Shown: positions 7,240-14,036 of the stretch, one piece after another
Position numbering within the stretch: position 1 is the stretch's first letter
How the letters are laid out: every line of letters begins with the position of its first letter
Source of the DNA: an uncultured Collinsella sp.
GTDB lineage: Bacteria > Actinomycetota > Coriobacteriia > Coriobacteriales > Coriobacteriaceae
Reading direction: 5' to 3'
NCBI GenBank assembly: GCA_902494195.1
Contig: CABUSH010000014.1
Span: 1-53,822 of the forward strand
DNA: 53,822 bases
Notes under the pieces: model-generated
The model's input: only the letters and a program-made list of their open reading frames with translations
What the model was told of the DNA's origin: nothing
The model's database searches: none
Position numbers and translations under genes: made by a program

Positions 7240-7357
7240 TTCGAATCCGCCCGGGGGCACCAGGGAATATGACGGCGTCGCGTGAGCGGCGCCGTTTTTG
7301 GTTAGTGGGGGCCGACGGCAGATTCGGGCCGTCGACGCTCGCGTCACCAATCGCGTC
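7240..7357 (+). repeat. Right 118-bp direct repeat (attR-like)
   Basis: A copy of the tRNA-Arg 3' end from the T loop through CCA, the terminator and the following 60 bp, matching 4065-4182. The 5' part of the tRNA is absent, so no tRNA is made from here. The nine differences from the left copy lie in the distal two thirds. Confidence 0.85.
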
Positions 7358-7542
7358 ATTCGAATCGGCGCTGGGAATTCAGTGCTTTTCCTCATGCAAG
7401 TATCTTCCATCTTGCGTCGCCGTCAGCCGTGAGCGGTCGATTTTTACCGATAAACGGCAAATTAATTCAGAAAAAATCAGGTAACTTCAAGAATGGTCAA
7501 ACTTGATTAACAGCAAAACCACAAGGTAGATGGCTTTATACG

Positions 7543-7586
7543 GTGAAAAACTCTGACACAATGAGAAAAAGAGTGAAAAATACTGA
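7543..7586. promoter_or_regulatory. Direct repeat GTGAAAAA-nnCTGA upstream of the sugar cassette
   Basis: GTGAAAAACTCTGA (7543-7556) and GTGAAAAATACTGA (7573-7586) match at 12 of 14 positions and are 30 bp apart. They sit in the AT-rich leader before the TIM-barrel gene, so they could be binding sites of the cassette's DeoR-type regulator or an activator. The rest of 7358-7731 has no convincing gene. A possible -10 TTATAC lies at 7536-7541. Confidence 0.3.
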
Positions 7587-7731
7587 TTGAAAATGAACTT
7601 ATGTGGCAGTAATCTACATGTCACAGGGTAAGCCCCGGCGCGCAGGCGGCGGCCCTTATCGAATTACGGATATAGATCAGGTGCTCGAACGGGCAGAAAC
7701 GATCAAGGACGAAGGTAAAGGACGTAGAAGC

Positions 7732-8670
7732 ATGAAGCTTGCAACTCGTATCAACTCCTATTTTCGCGATGGCGACAAGAATCTTGATCGCGTGTTCGCG
7801 GAGTTCCAGAGCGTGGGCCTCACGCACGTCGACCTCAACTACCCCGAGCACTGCACAGGTGTCACGGCTGAGGACATGGCCGCCAAGCTCGCAGCTCACG
7901 ACCTGCAGCTGAACGGCTGCGCGCTGCGCTTCCGCAACGCCTTCCTCAACGGTGACCTGGGCAATGCCGATGATGCCCTTGCCGCGGAAGCCCTTGAGCT
8001 CTGCTACGAGGCGTGCGACTACTGCCGCACTGCCGGTGGCAACACGGTGACCATCTGGCTCGGCCACGACGGCTTTGACTACAGCTTCCAGATCGCCTAC
8101 GCTCGCGTCTTCGACCAGCTCGTAGCCGCATTCCAGAAGGTTTGCGACTACGCGCCCGACCTCAAGATCTCGATTGAGTACAAACCCTACGAGGAGCGCG
8201 CGTACGCGTTCATCGACTCCATGGGTATGACCGGCATGATTCTCAACGCTGCAGACCGCCCGAACCTGGGCGTCACGCTGGATTACTGCCACATGCTCAT
8301 GAAGCACGAGAACCCTGCCATGGCCGCCGACCTGTTCGGCCGCGAGGGCAAGCTCTACGGCATTCACCTAAACGACGGCAACGGTCGCTTCGACGATGGC
8401 CTTATGATTGGTACGTCCACGCCGGTGAAGACCCTCGAGTTCCTCTACTACGTGAAGAAGCACGGTTACGACAGCGCAATCTACTTCGACACGTTCCCGG
8501 TCATCGAGCCCGCTGCCGGCGAGGCTGCACAGAACGACCAGATGATCCATCTGCTCAACGACGCCATCGAGGCCGTAAGCATGGAGAAGATCCAATCCGT
8601 TATCGATGCAAACGACGCGATTAAGGCAGCCGAGCTTGTCCGCGAGCTCTTCTGCGCAATGGGGAGGTAA
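7732..8670 (+). CDS. Xylose-isomerase-like TIM-barrel sugar-phosphate isomerase/epimerase
   Basis: 312-residue soluble protein with the AP-endonuclease-2/sugar isomerase TIM-barrel pattern. Metal-ligand-like residues occur in ISIEYKPYEERAY (Glu), GVTLDYCHMLMKHENP (Asp, His), YGIHLNDGNGRFDDG (His, Asp) and a late IYFDTFP. It probably isomerises or epimerises a phosphorylated or free sugar taken up by the EIIBC encoded three bases later. ATG 7732 follows AAAGGA by nine bases; upstream in-frame starts lack a ribosome site. It is the first gene of the cassette. Exact substrate unknown; similar genes occur in allose/allulose-type cassettes. Confidence 0.8.
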   Translation: MKLATRINSYFRDGDKNLDRVFAEFQSVGLTHVDLNYPEHCTGVTAEDMAAKLAAHDLQLNGCALRFRNAFLNGDLGNADDALAAEALELCYEACDYCRTAGGNTVTIWLGHDGFDYSFQIAYARVFDQLVAAFQKVCDYAPDLKISIEYKPYEERAYAFIDSMGMTGMILNAADRPNLGVTLDYCHMLMKHENPAMAADLFGREGKLYGIHLNDGNGRFDDGLMIGTSTPVKTLEFLYYVKKHGYDSAIYFDTFPVIEPAAGEAAQNDQMIHLLNDAIEAVSMEKIQSVIDANDAIKAAELVRELFCAMGR

Positions 8671-8673
8671 CCA

Positions 8674-10050
8674 ATGAAACGCGACTGGAACGCGATGGCT
8701 CAGGGGATTCTGGACGCCGTCGGTGGTCCCGAGAACATCTCGGGCATGACGCACTGCGCGACGCGCCTGCGCCTCAATCTCAAAGACGACGCGGCTTGCG
8801 ACGACGCTGCGGTCAAGGAAGTCGAAGGCGTTGTGAACACGCTGAACAAGGCCGGTCAGTACCAGGTCCTCATCGGCACTGAGGTCCCGAAGCTGTACGA
8901 GAAGTTTGAGCCGCTGGTCAAGGGTTCGGGCGTGGAAATCTCCGCTGCTACCAAGGACGAGGGCGAGAGCATCGTCAGCCAGGTCTTCTCCGCGATCTCC
9001 GGCATCTTTGCCCCGCTGCTGCCCGCCATGGCCGGCTCCGGTATCCTGCGTGGCTTCGTTATCCTGGCCGCCCAGCTCGGCATCATCGCTGAGGGCACGG
9101 GTACCTACACCATCCTGTACACCCTGGCCATGAGCGTGTTCTACTTCCTGCCCGTGCTGCTCGGCTTCTCCGCCGGCAAGCGCTTCGGCGCGAGCCCGTA
9201 CCTGTCGGCGCTGCTCGGCGCGTGCCTGCTCTACCCGGACTTCATCGCCCTCATGGGCGACGCGGGCAACGGCGCCATGACGGACTTCTTCGGCATCCCC
9301 GTGGTTCTCATGAACTACAACTCCACGGTTATCCCTGCCATCTTGTCTGTCTGGGTCTACTCGTACCTGTACAAGTGGCTCGATGAGCACGTTTCCGAGA
9401 TGCTCAAGCTCGTCGTGCTGCCCGCCATCTCCCTGATCGTTATGGTTCCGCTCACCATGCTCGTCATCGGTCCCCTGGGCGTCTACGCTGGTGAGGCCAT
9501 CGCCTTCGTGGTCAACTGGCTGATCGAGCGCAGCTCCGTGTTCGCCGGCGTGCTGGTTGGCGGCGGCTGGTCCGTGCTGGTGTCCATGGGCATCCACTGG
9601 GCCGTGAACCCCATCATGATCAACAACATCGCTCAGAACGGCTTCGACTACATCTGCCCCTTCACCTTCGCCTGCAACTTCGCCGTTATCGGCTGCGCCT
9701 TCGGCGTGTTCCTCAAGGCCCGCGACCAGAAGCTCAAGAGCTTCGCGATGACCGGTGTCGTATCGATCGCCCTGTCCGCCATCATCGAGCCCACGCTGTT
9801 CGGTATGCTCGTGAAGAACAAGAAGGTCTGGCTTGCGCAGATCATCGGCGGTGCCGTCGGCGGCGCGTTCCTCGGTATCATGAAGGTCGTCACCACTGCG
9901 TTCACCTTCGGTTCCGTCACTACGTTCCCGGCTTTCGTGAGTTCCGACCCCATGAACTTCGCTTGGGCTATGGTCGGCATGCTCATTTCCGCCGTCGTGG
10001 CCGGTGTTCTTGCCTTCGCCTTCACCGGCAAGGAGGATCAGCTCGCCTAA
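8674..10050 (+). CDS. PTS EIIBC, glucose/beta-glucoside-type superfamily
   Basis: Sugar-specific permease of a PTS. Residues 1-80 are EIIB with the phospho-Cys in ISGMTHCATRLRLNLKD. Residues from about 100 are the polytopic EIIC, including IFAPLLPAMAGSGILRGF, VLLGFSAGKRFGASPYL and IIEPTLFGMLVKNKK, as in beta-glucoside/sucrose/trehalose EIIC. At 458 residues it lacks the C-terminal IIA domain, so IIA must come from another protein. GGGGAGG just before ATG 8674 gives a strong ribosome site. It is translationally close to the TIM-barrel gene. The neighbouring epimerase and isomerase suggest an aldohexose such as allose, but this is inference. Confidence 0.9.
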   Translation: MKRDWNAMAQGILDAVGGPENISGMTHCATRLRLNLKDDAACDDAAVKEVEGVVNTLNKAGQYQVLIGTEVPKLYEKFEPLVKGSGVEISAATKDEGESIVSQVFSAISGIFAPLLPAMAGSGILRGFVILAAQLGIIAEGTGTYTILYTLAMSVFYFLPVLLGFSAGKRFGASPYLSALLGACLLYPDFIALMGDAGNGAMTDFFGIPVVLMNYNSTVIPAILSVWVYSYLYKWLDEHVSEMLKLVVLPAISLIVMVPLTMLVIGPLGVYAGEAIAFVVNWLIERSSVFAGVLVGGGWSVLVSMGIHWAVNPIMINNIAQNGFDYICPFTFACNFAVIGCAFGVFLKARDQKLKSFAMTGVVSIALSAIIEPTLFGMLVKNKKVWLAQIIGGAVGGAFLGIMKVVTTAFTFGSVTTFPAFVSSDPMNFAWAMVGMLISAVVAGVLAFAFTGKEDQLA

Positions 10051-10084
10051 GAGCCCCGGATGCGCCGCCTCTCCTAGGGTCGTT

Positions 10085-10100
10085 CTCTTCGCTTGAAGAG
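10085..10100 (+). other. Small hairpin after EIIBC
   Basis: CTCTTC (10085-10090) pairs with GAAGAG (10095-10100) around GCTT. No T-run follows, so it is a weak terminator or an mRNA end hairpin. Confidence 0.3.
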
Positions 10101-10127
10101 CGTCGCGCTTACGCGAGGTGTGTCAAC

Positions 10128-10148
10128 CTCGTTCAAATTGTGAACGAG
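10128..10148. promoter_or_regulatory. 21-bp perfect palindrome, candidate DeoR operator
   Basis: CTCGTTCA (10128-10135), AATTG, TGAACGAG (10141-10148) form a perfect inverted repeat with 8-bp arms. No T-run follows, so an operator is more likely than a terminator. It lies 127 bp upstream of the DeoR-family gene and 7 bp before a LacI-like site, so both regulators may act here. Confidence 0.5.
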
Positions 10149-10154
10149 AGGGTA

Positions 10155-10170
10155 GGTCAATCGATTAAGC
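10155..10170. promoter_or_regulatory. Candidate LacI-family operator upstream of the DeoR gene
   Basis: GGTCAATCGATTAAGC fits the GGTTAA-N4-TTAAcC pattern seen upstream of the epimerase gene and of the lacI-type gene, with two half-site mismatches and central CG. It is weaker than the other sites. Confidence 0.4.
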
Positions 10171-10274
10171 GGTCGTCATCGCAACAGGTGGCGGCCGCTA
10201 TTCTGCTTGTGCGTTACACTTTTCGAAAAGAAATGAACGAGCGTGAAGCAGAGTGGTTTGGAGAGGTTCCCAAT

Positions 10275-11018
10275 ATGATTCCGTATGAGCGCCAGGAGCG
10301 AATTGTAGAGTGCCTGCAGAAGTCGGGCCTCGCGAGGATTTCCGAGCTGCAGGAGGAGCTGCCGGGCGTCTCTATTTCGACGCTACGTCGCGACCTCAAG
10401 GAGCTGGAGGCGCTTGGCAAGGTTGAGCATCTTTCGGGCGGCGCGGTGAGGCTCCTCTCGGCTGTCCACGAGGTGAGTATCTCGACGCGTTCGGGCCTAC
10501 ACGGGAGTGAGAAGGAACAGATTGCCCAAGTCGCCTTGCGTTTTGTTGAGGACGGGGACACGCTCTACTTGGACTCGGGTTCCACCTGCACGGCGCTGCT
10601 GCGTCTGCTGCTCGACCGCGACGTGACAATTTACACGACGGATGCCTCGGCGTGCCTGATTAAGAGCGAGACGCGCGCCCAGCTCATCGTGGTGGGTGGC
10701 GAGTTCAACTATGTGAACTCCTCGTTCTGCGGTTCTATGACCGAATCGATCCTGCGCGATCTGTACTTCGATAAGGCGTTTATCGGGACCAACGCGATTG
10801 ACGAGGACCGCGGCGTCATGACGCCCTCCTACGTTGAGGCGGCGAAGAAGCGCATCGTGCGCGAGAATTCGAATAAGGCGTACGTGCTGTGCGACAGCTC
10901 GAAGTTCCATCAGTTCTCGAATGTTCGCGCGTTTGGGTTCGATGGTGTGTCGATTATCGCGGAGTCCTATGACGAGAAGATCGCCCAGTGCGCGCGCCTG
11001 ATCACGCCTGGAGCGTAG
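10275..11018 (+). CDS. DeoR-family transcriptional regulator of the sugar cassette
   Basis: 247 residues, typical for the family. The N-terminal winged HTH is MIPYERQERIVECLQKSG with the recognition segment GVSISTLRRDLKELE. The C-terminal DeoR effector domain has YLDSGSTCTALLR, IYTTDASACL, VVGGEFN and KAFIGTNAIDEDRGVMTP, and ends with the LCDSSKF motif, which binds a sugar phosphate. ATG 10275 is preceded by GGAGAGG; an earlier ATG at 10233 lacks a ribosome site. It probably senses a phosphorylated intermediate of the pathway and controls the PTS side, possibly through the palindrome at 10128. Confidence 0.9.
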   Translation: MIPYERQERIVECLQKSGLARISELQEELPGVSISTLRRDLKELEALGKVEHLSGGAVRLLSAVHEVSISTRSGLHGSEKEQIAQVALRFVEDGDTLYLDSGSTCTALLRLLLDRDVTIYTTDASACLIKSETRAQLIVVGGEFNYVNSSFCGSMTESILRDLYFDKAFIGTNAIDEDRGVMTPSYVEAAKKRIVRENSNKAYVLCDSSKFHQFSNVRAFGFDGVSIIAESYDEKIAQCARLITPGA

Positions 11019-11192
11019 GGGGTCCGGGCTCAGGTCTGCGGATTGCGGCCCCTGGCTGCTGCTGTCCGCGTAGCGGGATTTCTTCCTAGGGAATACGACA
11101 GCGTTTCGTGGTGCGGGCTCCTGCATGATACCAGCTAGATAGGCAAATATGGCAACGTTGTGAATCTGGAAAAGCCTGCAGGTTAACAACGT

Positions 11193-11208
11193 GGTTAAAC
11201 GATTAATC
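11193..11208. promoter_or_regulatory. LacI-family operator O1
   Basis: GGTTAAACGATTAATC is a near-palindrome with half-sites GGTTAA/TTAATC. A second copy lies exactly 34 bp downstream, and both precede the epimerase gene. The site is nearly identical to the one upstream of the lacI-type gene at 15071. Confidence 0.65.
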
Positions 11209-11226
11209 AGCCAGACTGTAGATAAA

Positions 11227-11242
11227 GGTTAAACGATTAATT
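11227..11242. promoter_or_regulatory. LacI-family operator O2
   Basis: GGTTAAACGATTAATT repeats O1 except for the last base. It ends 41 bp before the epimerase ATG, so a bound repressor would block transcription. Confidence 0.65.
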
Positions 11243-11283
11243 ACCACCGAGTAGATAATCACCGAGCAGATAAGGAGTTCACT

Positions 11284-11937
11284 ATGCTGCTCTGCCCCAG
11301 TCTCATGTGCGCCGACTACGGCAATCTGCGTGCGACCGTCGAGGATCTCGACGCCGCCGGCATCGACATCTTCCATTGCGACGTGATGGACGGCAGTTTC
11401 GTTCCCAATTTCGCCATGGGTCTCGAAGACATCAAGGCCGTGCGAGCTGCCACCAACAAGCTCGTCGACGTGCACCTTATGGTCGAGAATCCTGCCAGCA
11501 AGGTTGAACTTTTCGCCTCCGCCGGCGCGGACATCATCTATATCCATCCGGAGTCCGAGCGTTACGTGGTCAAGACACTCGCCGCGATTAAGTCCCTCGG
11601 CAAGAGCGCCGGTATCGCCGTGAACCCCGACACCTCTATCTCCGAGATCGAGGAGATGTTGAACCTCTGCGATTACGTGATGGTCATGACGGTGAATCCG
11701 GGTTTTGCCGGTCAGAGCTTTATCGAGTTCACGAACGACAAGGTGCGTCGCCTTGCCGCGCTGAAGGAGCGCTTTGGCTTCAAGCTCATGATCGACGGCG
11801 CCTGCTCGCCCGAGCGCGTGCGCGACCTGTCCGCCATTGGCGCGGACGGATTTATCTTGGGCACCAGTGCGCTGTTTGGCAAGGACGCTGGTTACGAGGA
11901 GTGTCTGCGCCGTTTGCGCGCCGGCGAGGTGTATTAG
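11284..11937 (+). CDS. Ribulose-phosphate 3-epimerase family (Rpe/AlsE-like)
   Basis: 217-residue TIM barrel. It has CPSLMCADYGNL at the N-terminus, the HCDVMDGSFVPNF metal/catalytic segment, DVHLMVENP, the MTVNPGFAGQSF loop, and MIDGACSPERV then GADGFILGTSALF for phosphate binding. The family epimerises C3 of ketose phosphates. A dedicated copy with a LacI operator, an RpiB-like partner and a PTS points to allulose-6-phosphate 3-epimerase (AlsE-like) rather than the housekeeping enzyme. Start ATG 11284 follows AAGGAG by seven bases. Substrate choice is inference. Confidence 0.9.
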   Translation: MLLCPSLMCADYGNLRATVEDLDAAGIDIFHCDVMDGSFVPNFAMGLEDIKAVRAATNKLVDVHLMVENPASKVELFASAGADIIYIHPESERYVVKTLAAIKSLGKSAGIAVNPDTSISEIEEMLNLCDYVMVMTVNPGFAGQSFIEFTNDKVRRLAALKERFGFKLMIDGACSPERVRDLSAIGADGFILGTSALFGKDAGYEECLRRLRAGEVY

Positions 11938-12009
11938 AAGCGGAACGGCGAATTAGGACGGATTGAGCGCGCGGCATGCGCGAATGGTTCTTATGGAAAG
12001 GGGTCTCTT

Positions 12010-12486
12010 TTGAAGATCGGTATTGGAAACGACCACGTCGCAGTCGAGTACAAGGAAGCCATCACGGCGTATATCCAGGAGAAGTACGGCTACGAAGTCG
12101 TGAACTTCGGTACGGACAGCACCGAGCGCTTTGACTATCCCATCGCGGGTGAGGCCGTGGCGGACGCTGTCATGTCCGGCGAGGTTGATCGCGGTATCGT
12201 TATCTGCGGTACGGGTGTGGGCATCTCGCTTGCCGCCAACAAGGTGCGCGGTATCCGTTGCTGCACCTGCTCTGAGCCGTATTCCGCTCGCCTGTCGCGC
12301 GAGCACAACAACACCAACATGCTCGCATTTGGTGCTCGTGTGGTAGGCATCGAGCTGGCCAAAATGATTGTCGACGCCTGGCTCACCGGCGAGTTCGAGG
12401 GCGGCCGTCACCAGCGACGCATCGATATGATTCGCCAGATCGAGGCTCGTCAGCTCGTACGTGCGGAGGAAGCACGCGGCTGGTAG
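12010..12486 (+). CDS. RpiB/LacAB-type sugar-phosphate isomerase
   Basis: 158 residues with the RpiB fold. IGNDHVAVEYKEAI carries the substrate-binding Asp/His, GIVICGTGVGISLAANK holds the catalytic Cys and anion loop, and SREHNNTNMLAFGARVVG is the conserved closing region. It interconverts aldose and ketose phosphates (ribose-5-P or allose-6-P in known members). The start is TTG 12010, chosen because GGAAAGGGG precedes it and the conserved N-terminus begins there. It follows the epimerase by 72 bases in the LacI-controlled unit. Its terminator is interrupted by an IS3-family element. Confidence 0.9.
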   Translation: MKIGIGNDHVAVEYKEAITAYIQEKYGYEVVNFGTDSTERFDYPIAGEAVADAVMSGEVDRGIVICGTGVGISLAANKVRGIRCCTCSEPYSARLSREHNNTNMLAFGARVVGIELAKMIVDAWLTGEFEGGRHQRRIDMIRQIEARQLVRAEEARGW

Positions 12487-12489
12487 CGG

Positions 12490-12510
12490 AAAAGCCCGTC
12501 ACCCGTGTGG
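12490..12510 (+). terminator. Left half of the rpiB-like terminator, split by an insertion
   Basis: AAAAGCCCGTCACC at 12490-12503 has no partner here. Its complement GGTGGCGGGCTTTT is at 13960-13973, beyond the IS. Removing the IS and one GTGG duplicate restores a 14-bp stem (one G-U) with a 5-nt loop and a T-run. Confidence 0.75.
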
Positions 12511-12548
12511 TGAACTGCACCCCAAAACTTGGACGGCTTAAATAAGAA

Positions 12549-13460
12549 CTACGCCACAAGGGACTGTCTCCGGAACTCCTCCGGGGTCAGTCCCTTCAGT
12601 TTAACCTGGCGCCTCCTCGTGTTCCAATGGACCACGAAGTCGTCGAGGTCCGCCTTGAAGGACTCGAAGTCCGGCCACGTCCTTCCGCGGAAGAACTCGT
12701 CCTTGATGTGGCCGAACACCTGCTCCGTCGCGCCGTTGTCGATGCAGTTGCCCTTCCGGGACATGCTCTGCACCACGCCGGCCTCCTCCAACCGCCTGCA
12801 CCAACCGGCCTGCTGGTACTGCCAGCCCATGTCCGAGTGCAGGACCGGCCTGGAGCCCTTGGGCTTCCTGGACACGAGCTGGTCGAGCAGCTCGTGCTGC
12901 TGAGCCATGTTGGGGTGCAGCGACGTGGACCAGGCGACGATCTCCTTGCTGCCGAAGTCGTAGACCGGCGCGAAGTAGGCCTTGCCCCAGGGCTGCTTGA
13001 ACTCGGTGACGTCGGTGCCCATCTTCTCCCACGGCCCGTCGGCGGCGAAGTCCCTGCCGATGACGTTCTCGAAGGTCTTTCCGACCTTGCCCCTGTACGA
13101 GTTGTACCTGTGGTAGTCGGTCTCGCGGCGGATCCCGCAGCTGATGCCCATCTCGCGCATCATCTTCAGCACGGTCTTGCAGGCTATGCGCACGCCCCGC
13201 TCGGCGCGCAGGCACATGGCGATCTGCCTGTGGCCGCACCCGTTGGCGGTGCGCGAGAATATCTCGGCGGCGGCCTCCCAGAGCTCGGGCCTGGTGGGGG
13301 CCTTCGGGTGCGACAGCGCGTAGTAGTAGCTCGACCTCGCCAGGCCGGCGCACTCCAGCAGGCTCCCCAGCCCGTGCCCCTCTTCGCGAAGGACCCTCAC
13401 GGCCTCGACCTTCGCCCTGGTCAGAGCCCGTCCCTCTCGACCAGGGCACGCAATTTTTTT
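12549..13460 (-). CDS. IS3-family transposase OrfB (DDE integrase domain)
   Basis: The catalytic part of the transposase, made by -1 frameshifting from orfA. The DDE residues are in GTDVTEF, VLHSDMGWQYQ and GATEQVFGHIKDEFF. The N-terminal HTH_21-like part has LARSSYYYALSH. Retroviral-type integrase signatures (SRKGNCIDN, WNTRRRQVKLKGLTPEEFR) complete the fold. The listed upstream end is the A7 run where the frame begins to be used, not a normal start codon. No internal stop is seen. Confidence 0.88.
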   Translation of the reverse strand, partial: KKIACPGREGRALTRAKVEAVRVLREEGHGLGSLLECAGLARSSYYYALSHPKAPTRPELWEAAAEIFSRTANGCGHRQIAMCLRAERGVRIACKTVLKMMREMGISCGIRRETDYHRYNSYRGKVGKTFENVIGRDFAADGPWEKMGTDVTEFKQPWGKAYFAPVYDFGSKEIVAWSTSLHPNMAQQHELLDQLVSRKPKGSRPVLHSDMGWQYQQAGWCRRLEEAGVVQSMSRKGNCIDNGATEQVFGHIKDEFFRGRTWPDFESFKADLDDFVVHWNTRRRQVKLKGLTPEEFRRQSLVA

Positions 13461-13912
13461 AGGTAGGCCACCTCGGTCTCGAGCCTTCGGCAGCGCTCCT
13501 CGAGCTCCTGCCCGCGGGTGCGCGGCCTCGCCTTGGAACCGCTCGGCCGGCCCTTGGGCCTCGGGCGCAGGGCCTCCGCGCCGCCCTCGCGGTAGAGCGC
13601 GCACCATCTCTTGAGCGGCGACATCGACATTATGCCGAACGCCGCCATCGCCTCGGCCTTCGTCATGCCGCCGTCGACCACGGCGGAGGCTGCGGCGACC
13701 TTCTGCTCGTATGTGTACCTGGCCTGCTTGCCGTCCATGGATAGCAGCACCTCGCTTCCGAACGACCGGTATACGCAGAGCCATTGTCTCACGGTTCCGC
13801 GCGGGACCGACAGCGCCTTCGCCGCAGACTTGTAGCCGTGGCCTCGCTCGAAGAGCCCGATCGCCGCCTTCCTGGCCTCGATGTCGTGCTTCACCCTCAA
13901 GTCGACACGCAT
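13421..13912 (-). CDS. IS3-family transposase OrfA (HTH DNA-binding)
   Basis: 163 residues. Two HTH-like segments are visible: ERGHGYKSAAKALSVPRGTVRQWLCVY and a second around GGMTKAEAMAAFGIMSMSPLKRW. A C-terminal leucine/charged coil (QELEERCRRLETEVAYLKKL) may mediate multimer formation. It overlaps orfB, and the A7 run at 13454-13460 lies in the overlap, a classical slippery tract. The start is the ATG at 13912, just inside the right inverted repeat. Confidence 0.85.
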   Translation of the reverse strand: MRVDLRVKHDIEARKAAIGLFERGHGYKSAAKALSVPRGTVRQWLCVYRSFGSEVLLSMDGKQARYTYEQKVAAASAVVDGGMTKAEAMAAFGIMSMSPLKRWCALYREGGAEALRPRPKGRPSGSKARPRTRGQELEERCRRLETEVAYLKKLRALVERDGL

Positions 13913-13957
13913 AAAAAGCCTCCCATTTCTCATGTCCAAGAAATGGGAGGCAGTTCA

Positions 13958-13975
13958 GTGGTGGCGGGCTTTTTG
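13958..13975 (+). terminator. Right half of the split rpiB-like terminator
   Basis: GGTGGCGGGCTTTT plus a further T is the complement of 12490-12503 with its T-run. Transcripts leaving the rpiB-like gene now enter the IS instead of folding this stem at once. Confidence 0.75.
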
Positions 13976-14036
13976 CATGTCGCGCGTGGGATAGAGCACA
14001 TGCGAGAGAAAAACGCGGCTATTCGCTGCCCGCTGT

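Larger units (their letters stand above)
4065..7357. mobile_element. Restriction-modification island at tRNA-Arg, no integrase
   Basis: The segment between two direct copies of the tRNA-Arg 3' end holds a DNA methyltransferase, an EcoRII-like nuclease, a truncated ATPase gene and short repeats. The repeats at 4065-4182 and 7240-7357 are 118 bp each and differ at about nine positions; their first 43 bp are identical. The left copy completes a functional tRNA, as expected for integration at a tRNA 3' end. No integrase or recombinase is present. Codon use inside (AGG, ATA) differs from the flanks, supporting acquisition. Loss of an integrase, or insertion with a long target duplication as proposed for some R-M systems, could explain this. 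Confidence 0.8.
12511..13957 (-). mobile_element. IS3-family insertion sequence, about 1.45 kb
   Basis: The terminal inverted repeats start TGAACTGC on both ends (12511-12518 and, reversed, 13950-13957) and share a further TTGGAC about 18 bp in. GTGG flanks both sides (12507-12510 and 13958-13961) as a target duplication, typical of IS3 elements. It carries overlapping orfA and orfB read from the minus strand. Both frames look intact, so it may be active. Confidence 0.88.

Noticed and set aside
7495..7512. Fifth LacI-type operator upstream of the TIM-barrel gene
   Set aside because: GGTCAA and TTAACA half-sites are present but six bases apart instead of four, so it does not fit the others.
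12627..13466. Plus-strand frame inside the IS3 element
   Set aside because: Antisense of the DDE transposase; no independent features.
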